NCBI RefSeq assembly: GCF_000001735.4
Contig: NC_003076.8
Coordinates: 16,805,835 to 16,869,834, forward strand
Source of the DNA: Arabidopsis thaliana
Lineage: Eukaryota > Streptophyta > Magnoliopsida > Brassicales > Brassicaceae
Direction of reading: 5' to 3'
DNA length: 64,000 nucleotides
Shown here: one piece after another, positions 46,868 to 59,575 of the stretch
How positions within the stretch are numbered: the stretch's first letter is position 1
Layout of the letters: the number at the start of each line of letters is the position of its first letter
Translations under genes and position numbers: made by a program
Notes under the pieces: model-generated
Told to the model about the DNA's origin: nothing
The model's input: only the letters and a program-made list of their open reading frames with translations
Database searches by the model: none

Positions 46868-48187
46868 ATGAATGCACACATGCTCAATCTCCTTGTCATA
46901 GTCATTTTTGTAGTTTCTTTCGATGTCCAAGCACTCAGTCCTCACTACTACGACCATACTTGTCCACAAGCCGACCACATTGTAACCAATGCAGTCAAGA
47001 AAGCCATGTCAAACGACCAAACTGTCCCTGCTGCGCTTTTGAGGATGCATTTCCACGACTGTTTCGTCAGAGTAACAACTTCTTACACACAACATTGTTG
47101 TCATCTTTCGGTCTTTTTATGTCTTTATACTCTAAATAATGTTGTTGGTGATACTTTTGATCATTAAAGGGATGTGATGGCTCAGTTCTCTTAGACTCTA
47201 AGGGGAAGAACAAAGCAGAGAAAGATGGACCTCCTAACATCTCACTCCATGCATTTTATGTGATTGACAATGCAAAGAAGGCATTAGAAGAACAATGTCC
47301 CGGTATCGTCTCTTGCGCCGACATTCTTTCACTTGCGGCAAGAGATGCTGTCGCTCTCGTAAGTCTCTCTCCATCTCAAATTCCAAGTACTACTTTTATT
47401 TGATGATTCTAATGATCCACCTAAAATATTATTTGTGGATGTTACTATAGTCAGGAGGGCCTACATGGGCAGTGCCAAAAGGGAGAAAAGATGGAAGAAT
47501 ATCAAAGGCAATAGAAACAAGACAACTACCAGCTCCTACTTTCAACATTTCTCAATTGCGTCAAAATTTTGGCCAAAGAGGCCTCTCTATGCATGATCTT
47601 GTTGCTCTCTCTGGTATTAAACATTCTCGCACTCACTTAAAATATATTTACAAAGATTTCTAAAATCTTTTTCTTAAACTATGCTAAAAGATGCAACATA
47701 AATCTAAATTTTAAAAATAATTGGCAAAAGACAAATATAGTTCCAATGCTTATAATGGTTTAAATTCCGAATGTTGAATGAAATGGCAGGAGGTCATACA
47801 CTAGGATTCGCCCACTGTTCATCGTTCCAGAATAGGCTCCATAAATTCAACACACAAAAGGAGGTTGACCCAACACTAAACCCCTCATTCGCAGCCAGGT
47901 TGGAGGGAGTGTGCCCGGCCCATAACACGGTGAAGAATGCTGGATCGAACATGGATGGAACCGTGACGTCATTCGACAATATCTACTACAAGATGCTTAT
48001 CCAAGGCAAGTCACTATTCTCATCCGACGAATCGCTTCTTGCAGTACCCTCTACTAAGAAACTCGTGGCCAAATATGCAAATTCCAACGAAGAGTTCGAG
48101 AGGGCTTTTGTGAAATCGATGATCAAGATGAGTAGTATCAGTGGGAATGGCAATGAGGTCAGACTTAACTGCAGAAGGGTTCGCTAG
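46868..48187 (+). CDS. PRX64: Class III secretory peroxidase
   Basis: Four exons (46868-47071, 47170-47358, 47451-47613, 47790-48187), the usual peroxidase pattern, give 317 residues. A signal peptide (1-22) precedes [12 protein letters not shown]. The distal haem pocket is [19 protein letters not shown] with the catalytic Arg and His. The proximal haem ligand is in [16 protein letters not shown]. Eight Cys for four disulphides are expected and visible. PRX64 is known for localised lignin deposition in the Casparian strip of the endodermis, using hydrogen peroxide. It is convergent with ASK2. Confidence 0.96.
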
Positions 48188-48660
48188 AATCTCAATCTAC
48201 GCTTCCAACATCACGTTACTACTACATTTTTATGTCTTTCGTTTTCTTTCGTCACATTGATTACTTGTGAATGGGCCTTTCTAAAGATTAAGGCAGAGGT
48301 TCTTGTATCAGAATTATCTATCAATCTCTCGTGTGTGCTTGTATAGGCATTTATTTACAAGTAATAAGATCTTTTCTCTTTCTAAGAACATGCAGACAAA
48401 TCTTATCACTTGTGTTCACAACCTATCTAAATGATTGACGAAACAATAGAAGACCAACACTCTCTTTTGAGCAACAACTTCAATATGTTTCGTAGTTAAG
48501 TCTTTAATTTGACATACATAACATAACATTAACATCCGACCCACTGTCTTAGCTGGACCATCACGTAGAAGAGAATGGATATATAGTCAAAGAAAGAAGA
48601 TAAGACAGGGAGACACAAATGGGTCGAGGACATGACAGCAACCTAGGTCTTCATTTTTCT
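48188..48660. other. Convergent 3' ends of PRX64 and ASK2
   Basis: The 3' untranslated regions of both genes meet here. No further feature. Confidence 0.5.
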
Positions 48661-49682
48661 TCATTCAAACGCCCACTGATTCTCACGGCGAACCTCTTCT
48701 TCTTCCTCTGGCGTGAAGTCGTTCTTGATATTGAACGTCTTACGGATTTCTTCTGGGGTTTTTCCTTTAATCATATCAGCCACTGTCTGGCAAGTCAAGT
48801 CCAACAGTCCCTTGATATTCAAGTAGTTAGCAGCCTAAAAGGTGTCACAGGGAAACCAACTTAGATTCAAGCTCTTCAACTTTCAGATAAAAATGGAACT
48901 TTATTGTTCAAGCAAATCAAACATATTGAACTACGATTCCAAAGAAAATAAACTTTATCACTCGTTTCAGACAGAACAAAACATGTCATGTTAGCATCCA
49001 AAAGGTTTCTCAGAAAAACAAATCTAGATTCAAGCAAATCCCAAAGAAATTAAACATTATCCAATGTTTAAGACAGAACATAAAAAACATGAGTTTGGAT
49101 GTAAAGTGGTCTTCAGCTATAAACAAATCCAACAAACTCAAAAGAAATCTCTTGACACTTTTTTCTCTATCAGACCATATATTTCAATCAGACATGATCA
49201 TAGTTTAAACTGTGAAATTGGCAATCTAAACAAAACCTGAACCCTAAAATTAGATCTCAAACAGAAATCAAGATCTCAAACCCTAGAAATGAAATCGCAA
49301 ACTTTGAAAACCAAAGCAATTAAAAATAAGTTTGACAAACCAGGATAAGATCGAAGAGAGTGCCCTGATCAACTTTGATAAACTCAGAATCCCAAGTCTT
49401 GAGATCTTCATCACTAGAACCCGACGCGACGGTGGTGGTAGTAGTAGCAGCAGCAGCATCGGCCGTGGTTTCGGATTTCTCAGCAGCTTCGACATGTCTC
49501 TTACAGTACTCAATCACCTTCGAAAGGATCTTGCTTGTGACATTAGGGAGAGGGATACCATTATCGGTACAGTCATCTTCAATCATATGTTTGATGGTTT
49601 GTGACTCTAGCGCCACCGCTTCGTCAATTTCGAAGTTTTCGCCATCCGAACTCTTAAGAGTGATTTTTCTCACCGTCGACAT
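48661..49682 (-). CDS. ASK2: SKP1-like SCF ubiquitin-ligase adaptor
   Basis: Two exons (49341-49682, 48661-48834) give 171 residues. A SKP1 POZ fold ([19 protein letters not shown]) is followed by an Ala/Thr/Val-rich loop and SKP1 dimerisation helices ([33 protein letters not shown]), ending in ENQWAFE, the typical SKP1 terminus. It links Cullin1 to F-box proteins in SCF complexes (auxin, jasmonate, meiosis). The loop at residues 65-90 distinguishes ASK2 from its partner ASK1. The single intron sits at the family position. Confidence 0.96.
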
Positions 49683-50200
49683 TGGTTTTTGCTGAGTTTA
49701 GAGACGACGTGGAGGCTGAGGAAGAGAATCGTGGAACAGAGAGATGTGTGTATGGGTTAAATCAAAATGTTTTTAAAGCCCGGCTCACACATTGAACCAG
49801 TGAGATCTAACGATTCCCAATTGACTTTTTTTACCTATAAATTTTCATTTTAAAACATTTTCTCTGTTTTTTTCTTTCAAAGGAAAACACCTGAAAATTA
49901 ATTCAACTCTTTTCATCAACTTTTGATTAATCAGTAGTTGAACAGATACTAAACTCCTCTATTTGTAGGATGGTGTGTATAATTTAATTGGATTCATGTG
50001 ATTTGATTTCCGGTAATATTTTTCTTTGAACATCTTTGCAAATAAAGAGTTAAGAATCATAATCAATTGCGGCAGTTGTTTTGCTAATTAAGTTGTATTA
50101 AAATCATCCACATTCTAGAAACCAAGTCCACCGTTACGACAAAACTTATTTATTTTTTATTTTATTTTTCTTATTTTTTTTTAATTTTAAATTTCCATTA
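49683..50200. other. ASK2 upstream region
   Basis: The promoter and leader of ASK2 followed by AT-rich DNA. A mixed T/A low-complexity stretch covers 50150-50205. Confidence 0.45.
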
Positions 50201-50505
50201 AAACAAACAACAAGTTATAAGACAAGTGTCCAAACATAAGCACACAGGCTCGAAAACATACACATCCAAAAGCTCAAATCCAAGGCGCGCAGGCCCGACA
50301 ACAAGAGCAAAGCCCAAAACAACCAAAGAAGCTGAAACTTAAAAATAGCAGGCCCAAAAACCAAAAGAACGAAGAGGGAACGACCCAAGGACTCAAAAAA
50401 CTCATAAGGAAACCTGAACCGCAGAGGAGGACCTAACTGAAGAGACGGAACCAAGTAGCAAGCAGAGAGGCACCCGGAGGAGGAGAGGGAGAGCAGAGAG
50501 GCACT
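50150..50505 (-). mobile_element. A-tailed retroposed fragment
   Basis: On the minus strand a non-coding segment of higher complexity (50505 to about 50210) runs into an A-rich tail (plus-strand T-rich 50150-50205). A 79-residue frame inside is rich in Phe and Leu and has no family features. It abuts the LINE fragment at 50505 and could be that element's 3' end or a separate insertion. Confidence 0.4.
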
Positions 50506-50880
50506 ATGACAAAATTTATCTCATGCCTTCCACTGTAAACGTTTTGTTCGTCCATTGGAACTCTACCAAAATTTCGTTACTACATTCCTAAGTTTTGATG
50601 TTACTGATTTTGGTAATCTAAAACAAGACAATACATAAGTAAGCAATGCATCTGGTACTGATTTAATCAATACTTCTTTGCCATCTTTAGATAAGAATTT
50701 TGTAAACCAACCATTTATTCTATTATGTAAATATTTTCTAAAAGAGTAAATTTTTTTTGTCTTAGATCCTCCTAAACTTTTCGATAATCTCAAGTAGTTG
50801 TTCATGTCCCCTATATTAGTGATTTCGAAGATTGCCATAAGTTTGTCCATCATCGAGTTGTCAACTCATGACCAAAAACC
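50506..50880 (-). mobile_element. LINE fragment, late reverse-transcriptase region
   Basis: The minus-strand frame 50853-50563 contains NNYLRLSKSLGGSKTKKIYS, NRINGWFTKFLSKDGKEVLI and SVPDALLTYVLSCFRLPKS. These are the region after the catalytic core of plant L1-type reverse transcriptase. Downstream a frame change leads to a KFWWSSN-like continuation up to 50510. It is truncated and old. Confidence 0.75.
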
Positions 50881-51125
50881 TCTTCATAGTTCTTTAGTAT
50901 TCCAAATCCAATGACGCATTGTTTTTTTTGTCGTTTTACAAAAAAGAAGCTATCATCCACGAACATAAGTGAAATATTGAGGGATTCGCTTGTAAAAATT
51001 TCATCCCCGCTAAAATCTTATCTTATTAAATAAAGTGAGAAAAATCTAACTTGCGTTATCTAAATTTTCACCAAAGCATAATCGGCCATTATCCTAGTAA
51101 AAAATATGGGCCAATAAAAAATATA
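50881..51125. other. AT-rich intergenic DNA
   Basis: No feature recognised. Confidence 0.4.
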
Positions 51126-51848
51126 TTTAGATTCACCCCTTTATTCACCTTTTTATTCCATTAAATTAGAATTTATACCTAATAAATAAATTAAATTTAT
51201 TTTATTATAAAATCTAATTTGCCACAAGAACAAAATTTTATATAGTTTTGGGTTTATAAGAAAGGATTGAAGTTTAGATTTTACTATTAAATATCGATTT
51301 GAGTTATAAACAGTTTTAGATTTTATAACTAAACGAGATTGAACGTCTGTTTGGTTTTATAAATGGATTTAGATTTTATAATTAAACAATGTTAAATATC
51401 GGTTTGGGTTTAGAAAGAACGGTTAGAGATTTAGAGTTTGCAATTAAAAGAGTTTAAATATCGAATTGGGTGTACAAAGAAGAACTAGGGTTAGATTTTA
51501 TAATTAAACGAGATTACATTTTGGTTTGAATTTTTTAAAAAGTGGTTAGAATTTAATTTTTTTTTACTTTTTATTTAGAATTTAGATTTTTTATTTATAA
51601 TTAAATAAGTTTTTTTAACTTTTTATTAGGTAGTATATTCTGATTGGCTGAAATAAAAAAATTAGGATTTAGATTTTATAATTAGACTAAATTATATATG
51701 AGTTTGAGTTTATAAAAAAATGATTATGATTTAAATTTTATAATTAAATGAGTTTAAATTTCTTTTATTAAATAACGAATTCAGATTGGTTAAAAACTTA
51801 AGATAAGAGGAAATAAATAAAAAGATTTACCTAATAAGTGAACCCAAA
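51126..51848. mobile_element. Non-autonomous TIR element with internal repeats
   Basis: The ends are diverged inverted copies: left TTTAGATTCACCCCTTTATT, right (reverse complement) TTTGGGTTCACTTATTAGGT. Inside, TTTAGATTTTATAATTAAAC-like units start at 51273, 51315, 51368, 51430, 51490, 51581, 51668 and 51730, spaced roughly 60 bases apart. There is no coding capacity. The 723-base element resembles large plant MITEs. The target duplication is uncertain. Confidence 0.55.
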
Positions 51849-53597
51849 TATTGTTCACTAGACCGTAAACATGGATTTTCTCAGCTATGCTGAAGGAGTC
51901 AAGACAAGACCAGGTCTGAATAACTGAATACATGGTCAATTTTATAGCAGTCAATTTTTTTTCTCGAAAAAATCAGTTGTTGCAATTTTTTAGTACCGTC
52001 GATTATTTTATACATAATCAGCTCTAGAGATTTTATGCATTGATGCTTCTGTAATTATACTTTTTAATTTAATTTCTGTTGTATATTTTGAATGTAGAAA
52101 AGATTCTAGAAACGAAAATAAAAACATTTTAGTAATAAATTAATGTAAATAATATAAAAAATACATAATGTAAATTAATATTGTTCTTTATATTAATGTA
52201 AATTAATGTAAACCAGTCTAGTAAATATAGCGCCTATTTAATTGAAATTTATTTGTTAGAAAATAAATAACTACTTTAACGCATTATCTTCAAGTGCTAT
52301 CTTCTTTAACTTTTTAGTGGATTGGACTTCTCCGTCGCCTCTAATTCCTAGAACATGATTGCTATTATTTTATACAGCTCTCAAACTAAAGTACTTTTTG
52401 TAAGCATAGAAGAAGAAAATACTTTTAGTCTCAAAGTAAGGTAAAGAGAAATTTTGAAATTCCATTTCACCGGTCACAGAAAAGCAAATAAATCAACGAC
52501 CCTAGCTTTGAAATTCCATTTTACCGGCCCAAAACACAAATGGCCATACAACCGCAAACATTGTATAATACGATAGCTCATGATTTCTTCATTAATAATT
52601 AAAAGAAACAGAATTTATAATTTTGTTGGAAAAAAGTTAAGCAGGTTAAATTAATAATTAGCATTGCTTTTTCAGAACTTAAATGTCGAGAAAAGTGTTG
52701 TGCCATGTTGTTCTATATTCTGTTGGCTAATTTATTTTCTTCCAAAATGAAAGAGCTTCAATAGTAGTATTATAGAGCTTTTATGTTGCTCTATTTTCTG
52801 AGGTTCTTAATGATATTTTTTCTGCTTTGTATTCTTCTGTATGGACTAATTAAGATTCTGAGTAGTAGTCTAAGTAAAAACATATTTTCATATAAAGGTT
52901 GTATGAAACTGGTGTAGAAATGTGTTTCGTGTGAATCCAACGTACGTAATATGAACAAACACGTGACAGATAGGAAAACATTAAAAGGGTGTTTTACCAA
53001 GACATTATGACGTTCAAGTAATTAAATAACGAAACCACAAGAATTGATTGAACACCATAAAAAAATGTGGGTTTTATAAAATCCTAGTTTTGTTTTACAT
53101 AACGTCACATGCACTAGGACACCACCTATCATGTACATTGTATGGCTCTCATCATACTAGTCAGACATATAAGTACATCTTTAAGTACAAGAGTTTGCCC
53201 TGATTAACTCAACACCTATATCGCTGTCTATTTAACTGGTAAATTTTGCTTGGACTAGGCTTAATACCATTTACAATTACAGATTCAAAAAAAGAAAAAA
53301 ATAAATAAATTCATATAAAAATTAGTCGAAACAAAAACCAAATGATGTTAACAAAAACGAAATGAACACTATTGTTAACAGAATCCGGCATACTCAGCTT
53401 CATAAACAAAGCTTTAATCTTCTTTAACTTTGAAACCAAAAATTATATTACCATTAAAAATGTATATCCGACTGTACTGATCACCACCACTTTTATCATC
53501 AACAAATCTCTCATCTTTTACTTCTCGAAAATAATGGTGAGCTTTATTATATTCTATTTCAGATTCCTAAAAGTCCGCTTAAAACCTTTAATATTGT
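51849..53597. other. AT-rich intergenic DNA
   Basis: About 1.7 kb without supported genes. Words of the form ATGTAAATTAATGTAAA repeat around 52140-52215. Nothing else is recognised. Confidence 0.45.
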
Positions 53598-53843
53598 TAG
53601 ACTCTTGTTTCATATTAATTATAGGATGTTTTAGTTAAAAATACATATTTTAAGATTTTATTTTCTAACTATCATTGACTCCATAGAAATTTAGGGAGTA
53701 AAATTTAGTTTTAAAATTTTTAACCAATGATAATAAAATATTAAATGCATTGAAAAGTTGCATAGAAATTTGTAAAACATCTTTTATTTTGAAACCAAAA
53801 AAACAATTCCCCAAAAAATCCTATATTCTAAAACAGAGGGAGT
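53598..53843. mobile_element. Stowaway-like MITE
   Basis: The right end reads TATTCTAAAACAGAGGGAGTA (CTCCCTCTGTTTTAGAATA on the other strand). The left end is GACTCTTGTTTCATATTAATT, a decayed match to the same type of terminus (CTCC..TGTTTCA). TA flanks both ends, as expected for Tc1/mariner-related MITEs. It is about 246 bases and non-coding. Confidence 0.55.
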
Positions 53844-54280
53844 ATTTTCCAAAAAATGTTTGTCAAAGATGTTATTTTCTAAACTGCTTATTGTAACTAG
53901 CTAATAACTTCCCCTCTACAATCTGTCTCCGATCTTAAGCATGCCATCACAGACATATGGTGGCCAATAACATAAGCATACAAAACCTTATCCTATATGC
54001 TATCTCGTGCTCGATCACATAATTCATGATCTTTTGATTGACAAAACAAAAGAGTATTATCCAGTTCTACTTTCTCCATGTGAAACCTCTTGAAAACATT
54101 TTTCACACACTCTTTTAATGATAGGGTTGAGATTTTCTTTCGTTATGTTAATTCTCATTCCAAAAATTTAGTTCGATCAAATTACTAATTATTTTATATA
54201 TTGGTATATAGGAATGAAATAATAATTATTAAATTTTTTTGTTGTAATAATATAAGTTTATAAATAAAAAATCTAAATTT

Positions 54281-54320
<40 letters not shown>

Positions 54321-54534
54321 TAGTGGAAGCCATATATCAAATCGTTTTCATTGCCATTTAAAATTGACGTTTTATAATAATTCAATGGGGCAAAAGAACC
54401 TGGTGTATATAAAACAAGCAAACCCATAATAATAAAGAAAAGCTGATTGTACGAAAAGAAACAAAATCATAACAATAATAGTTTAACCTAAACCCTGATA
54501 TTTGGCTCTACCGTGTCCTAGCCTCTCCTCTTTG
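53844..54534. other. Upstream of ATL23 with microsatellite
   Basis: A TA run at about 54283-54311 followed by a short GT run. The remainder is AT-rich, leading into the ATL23 promoter. Confidence 0.5.
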
Positions 54535-54542
54535 TATAAATA
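54535..54542 (+). promoter_or_regulatory. TATA box of ATL23
   Basis: TATAAATA about 150 bases before the ATG. Confidence 0.6.
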
Positions 54543-54688
54543 GCCGTTACTCTTTTTCACATGATTTTCACTACCAACAACACTTAGAGAACAAGCAGAG
54601 GAATATAACTTTTTTTTTCTTTTTCCTTTTTGCTTTTTTACAACCAAAAAAATAAAGCAAGCCGTAGAGAGCAAGAGACGGTGTAAAG

Positions 54689-55180
54689 ATGCACTACACA
54701 CGCATCTCGCCGGCTTTAGTACCATCTCTATCACCAACCGCCGCGGCTGAATCTAGCGGTGGTGGGACGATGATAGCTACTGTTTTCATGGCCCTTCTCC
54801 TCCCCTGCGTCGGCATGTGCATCGTCTTCCTAATCTATCTATTCCTCTTGTGGTGCTCCACACGGCGTCGTATCGAACGCCTTCGATTTGCTGAACCGGT
54901 TAAACCGGTCACAGGTAAAGGCCTTTCGGTGTTGGAGCTCGAGAAAATCCCTAAACTCACCGGAAGAGAGCTAGCCGTAATAGCTAGATCAACGGAATGT
55001 GCTGTTTGCCTTGAAGATATAGAGAGTGGTCAATCGACTCGTCTAGTTCCCGGTTGCAACCATGGGTTTCACCAATTATGTGCTGATACGTGGCTATCTA
55101 ACCACACGGTTTGTCCAGTTTGCCGCGCCGAGCTGGCTCCGAACCTACCTCAATGTAATGAAAATCAAAGTCCATGTTAG
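54689..55180 (+). CDS. ATL23: ATL-type RING-H2 E3 ubiquitin ligase
   Basis: An intronless gene of 163 residues. A transmembrane helix (about 28-56, MIATVFMALLLPCVGMCIVF) is followed by a basic stretch, the ATL GLD-like motif (GLSVLELEKIP, about 78) and a RING-H2 domain at 104-145. The zinc ligands are C104, C107, C123, H125, H128, C131, C142 and C145 in the C3H2C3 order, with the conserved Trp (ADTWLS). ATLs are membrane-bound ligases, often stress-induced. The short tail after the RING ends the protein. Number 23 is from locus recall. Confidence 0.93.
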   Translation: MHYTRISPALVPSLSPTAAAESSGGGTMIATVFMALLLPCVGMCIVFLIYLFLLWCSTRRRIERLRFAEPVKPVTGKGLSVLELEKIPKLTGRELAVIARSTECAVCLEDIESGQSTRLVPGCNHGFHQLCADTWLSNHTVCPVCRAELAPNLPQCNENQSPC

Positions 55181-57209
55181 AAACAGAATTTTCAAAAACA
55201 TTCTTTCCTTCTTTTTTACTCGTTTTGTGTACTTCTCTTGTTTTTCCCTTTTCTTAGTTTTGTGTAAGCGTTATAGAGAGAGAAGTTTCCAGGTTGTAAC
55301 TAGCCTTGTTGTTTTTTTTTGTACATGAAATTAGTTTTAGAGTAAATTACGAAATTTACAGTTATGTCATTGTATTTACAACAATTTTTCTTCAACCATT
55401 ACAATAAGTATATCAATGATAGAGTTAAACTTTGGGTCCAACAAAAAATAAATAAATCAGATCACTATAAAATGTGATGATTACTGTTTTTCCCCCACAA
55501 CATAATGAGTACTATGATGATATCAATAAACAAAAATAAGTACATAAAGACATATTTTGTGTATTTATTATTTATTTAATAATGGAGGTCAAAACATTTT
55601 GACGCATGGCAATGTAAAGATCTGGCAGAATATGGGGATATAATTCTTAAGCTGTAAATTTTTCTGAATTACAAGAATTATATAAAAAAATTCACCACAC
55701 ATGACGAGGAAAGTAAGGTGGTAATTAGTAAAATGTACTTTGTTTTATTTTTTACTCCCCGAGGGTTTCAAATCAAGTATTAAATTGCTAATTCTTAGAG
55801 TGTTTGAAACTTTGAACAAAGATGTAAATTATTCTCTGCGTATATTTCTTGAGTTGATTAATATGGTAAGAAAATGAACTGTCCAGCTGCATGCTTTTAG
55901 TCACGCGTTTCTAAAAACAATCTCGAATTTACTGAAGAAAAAGTGATTGGATGCATTTACTTCTTCTTTTAAGAGAAAATGTCACCACCATCCTTTTCCA
56001 ATCACCAATGATACGAAACCCATTCACTGATTCAATATAATATCTTCTTTGGTGGAAAATTTTGTTTATATGATTACATGTAAATTACACTATTTTTGGG
56101 TCAAAAATATAAATCACTATTTAATTGAGAAATATGTACTAGCGTTTCAAAACCTATTTTTTAGACAAATAGTTAGCATAGTTTTAGTTTTTGAGGTTTT
56201 TTATTTTATTTTATTTTCCTCAATAATCTATAATTTTAGTCCGAATTTGAACATACGTAAAAAATAAAAAAAATCCGAAGTAATATACTTTTCAACAAAC
56301 CTGATTTTATTTTAGTTAACATGTGTAATATGGCCATCGGGCCACGTACAAATGTACTTCATTGTACAATATTGTTTCGGAAGAAAAACCAAAAAAACAA
56401 AAAAAAAAATCTTTCAAATAGACAGACATAAATGAAAATATCTGTGGTAATTAATGTGGGTTGTCTGTAACGTAGGTTTTTGGGCAATATGTATCTGTGG
56501 GTTCGGAATTTGTTGGCGTGAAGGAAGTGGAAAATATCTCAAATGGTAAAGAAGTAGGGAAAAACCACTTTTTGTGGCTTGACAAATCAGGTTCCAAAGT
56601 TGGGTTTTTATCGCTTAAATTAAGAAATTAATCAAATAGAGACTAATAAATCTATTTAAAAAAATAAAATTAGACCCATATGAAAACAAATATATTACCT
56701 GAATAATGTAAACAAAAAGAGAATGTGTGATTGGGGGTAGGGCAATCGCCAGCTAGCAAGTGGGATACATCTGTCTCTTAGATTAACTTCATTTCAGTGC
56801 CTTTATCAGAAAAGGGAAAAATAAAAACTTAATTTCAGTGCCACCAAAACATTTGAATAGGTTACGCATCCTTCATTCATTTCTTTATCATAAAGCCTTT
56901 ATGTAGTGCTCCGAAAATTATCATCAATCTCCTTTTCGACCCCTTATTTGGTTTGTTCTAATCCATAGACATAAATTTACAAAGGATAACATGTGAGAAT
57001 GACACATTGTGAGAGGTGTTAGCCATTCTTACGCATATTAGTTTTGAGACTTTAAAATGTGTATATGCAAGAGATGAGTCTTTAAGAATCCTATATGGGT
57101 TTAAAGTTTACATGCATCTTCTAGTTGTCAAGATTTGATAGTGGAGAGTTAAAACACATTAACACGACAATGATAAGATTTTAAATATGCTAGGATATGA
57201 TAGTGTTTG
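55181..57209. other. ATL23 3' flank and AT-rich intergenic DNA
   Basis: The ATL23 3' untranslated region (to about 55340) and about 1.9 kb of AT-rich DNA. No gene is supported. Confidence 0.45.
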
Positions 57210-57660
57210 AGGCTCTTTTCTCCACACAAGAAGTCATGGGCGTAGTTTGGTGATATACAAGAAATGAGATCTTCCTCGAGAACAAATGACTGTTGAAGTC
57301 AGCCCGCATGGAGCGTGTTATGGAAGTTATTGTCACTGGGAGCTAAACTTTCTTCATCATGGCGGGGTAAATGGTGGATGACTTGTTCAAAAAGAAACAT
57401 AAGAGAATGCTTGGGGATCCGCACAATATCGTATTATGTTTTTAAGAAGAAAGATAATTTTGTTTGTTTGAGCTAAGTGGGATTAATCGAGAGAATCACT
57501 GTTTTTCTATTAGCTAGGTTGGCTGGTTATAGAAGACAAGTTATCATCGAGCTTACACTTCAGCTTAATCACTGCATGTACATGGAGCAACGAAAGTATG
57601 ATTAAAGAGTTTTATAATCTTAAAGTACCACAAGTGGTCCAACCTCGAAGAAATATGAAT
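57210..57660. other. Unexplained segment of higher sequence complexity
   Basis: About 450 bases differ from the surrounding AT-rich DNA in more even base composition (for example CAGCCCGCATGGAGCGTGTT near 57300). No frame of useful length and no repeat structure were found. It may be part of an old inserted element or a non-coding transcript. Confidence 0.3.
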
Positions 57661-59318
57661 AACACATGAAGTATGAAAGAACATATAAGCAAAGTGAAAA
57701 GGTAAATTTGGGATTTTGCGATTAAAATACTTGAACTGGCCAAGTAAGCTAAAGGCTAACTAAACAACAAGGCAAACGAACCAACTAAACAATAAAAAAA
57801 TGATAAAGATAAGCACAAAAGATTAATCAAGATATATATAACGGAGCATGGGTAAGGCAATTGATAAGGATTGATTACTAGCTAGTCAATCCCAAATGCT
57901 TGAACCACACAATTATCAAACTCATTCTTAAGATTTTATAGGATCATAACATGAATCATAATATTTATATCTGTACTTTGAGTAATTCATTTGCATGCAT
58001 AGATATTGGGCCTTAATGGGCTATAACATATATCAAACAAGTTGGCCCAAATGCAAATTGGCTCACTTAAAAAGAAGAATTACGAGCTCTATGGTCAGAG
58101 TATTAACAAAACCCATTCTTTAACATGTTTTTTCTTCTTTGTGTGGCTTTTGTTATTTGGTTACGTCTTGCATGAGCTCCAGTTTTCAAGTATTTGTGTA
58201 TCTCCAGTTACTAATAATTGCAGGGTGTTTACTGGTTGATTATTGGTTTTTCAGTATTCATGTATTTTCGGGATAGATAGCTAATCATATATTATATACT
58301 CCGATCAAATTATGAATATCGAATTTGTTTATAATATTATCGATAGGATTAAAATATTAATAAAGGTAAAACAGTTTTATGAATGTATATTTTTGTTGCT
58401 TAGTTACTAATTCGTTTGTGTCTCTTTTTCCTCATGCATGGAAGTTTTTGGATTAGATATGGAATATGAAATTTTTATTGATGGTGGCTCAAAATTAGCA
58501 CTTCACCAAAGAACTACGATTTTTCGCAGTTCCTATTTTTCCGGTTTATCATGCTGTTTTTTTTATATATATCCGTCGTTTTATAACTTTTGTTTTCCTT
58601 ATTTTATTTATATTATATCTTATCGGTTGATCCGATCAGCTTACAAAGTAGATTACTTTTGATCCAAATAGAATTGAGCAACCACATTGTTTGATCTGAG
58701 TTTGGAATGTCTTCCGACTACCAAATAAATTAATTAGGTCAAAGTACAACTTACAGATTTCCAAAAGTAATTATGTTTTTGTTTACAAAGAGAATCGAAT
58801 TCGGATATGAAAGTTTCACCTTTCACCAAATTTTCCTCTACCAATAGACCATAAAAGCTTTGGCCAAATTATTTTGTAACCGAGTTCGAAACCTTGGATT
58901 AATCAATGCCCAAATATTTGGGTTGTATACCGTTCTTTTAATATTAATGCACCTGTTAAAATATATAAAAAAATTACTATTTTTATCTATTAAGAGAATA
59001 TATGACGATTGTCAACTCTTATAAAATTTTGGTAGAGAATATTTTGAGGATTGTCACAACTTTTAATACTTTAGTTGATACATAATTTAGATTTTTAATA
59101 AGGTTATCAACGTCATCAAAAAACAAAAGACCAAGCTCCCGTAAAATCGTTATTCTATATCAATCTCAAACATAAAGACCAAACAAAAGACCAACCTCTA
59201 CACTATTAATCAATTTGTTAGTTATTCTATATCTATCTCAAAACAAAATATACAATCCATAAAATCATACACTACAAAGTTAAGTCTTTTTGTTTGTATT
59301 TTTTTTTCATTTACTAAT
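57661..59318. other. AT-rich intergenic DNA
   Basis: Short frames at 58042 and 58438 have no family features. Nothing is recognised. Confidence 0.4.
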
Positions 59319-59545
59319 AGCAAGTTATCATTTGTAGATAGAGAGTATTGAATTGTATTGTTAATTTGTTATTGTTGTATTATTGAATGAACGTCTTTTT
59401 TCTTCTAAGCAAGTTATCATTTGTGAATAGGGAGTATTAAACCGTATTGTTATTGTTGTATTATTGAATAAAAGGGTACAGCTTATATATAAGCATTTCA
59501 TATTATTGAATGAAAGGGTACAATTTATATATAAGCATTTCATAT
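59319..59545. repeat. Two adjacent tandem repeats
   Basis: First unit AGCAAGTTATCATTTGT starts at 59319 and 59408 (period 89). Second unit TATTATTGAATRAAAGGGTA with CTTATATATAAGCATTTCA starts at 59459 and 59501 (period 42). A partial TATTATTGAATGAA is also present near 59378. Confidence 0.8.
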
Positions 59546-59575
59546 TTTGTCCACATAATTGGGGTTTAGTGGTGG

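Noticed and set aside
50215-50454. 79-codon minus-strand frame
   Set aside because: Phe/Leu-rich reading inside an A-tailed retroposed segment, with no family motifs.
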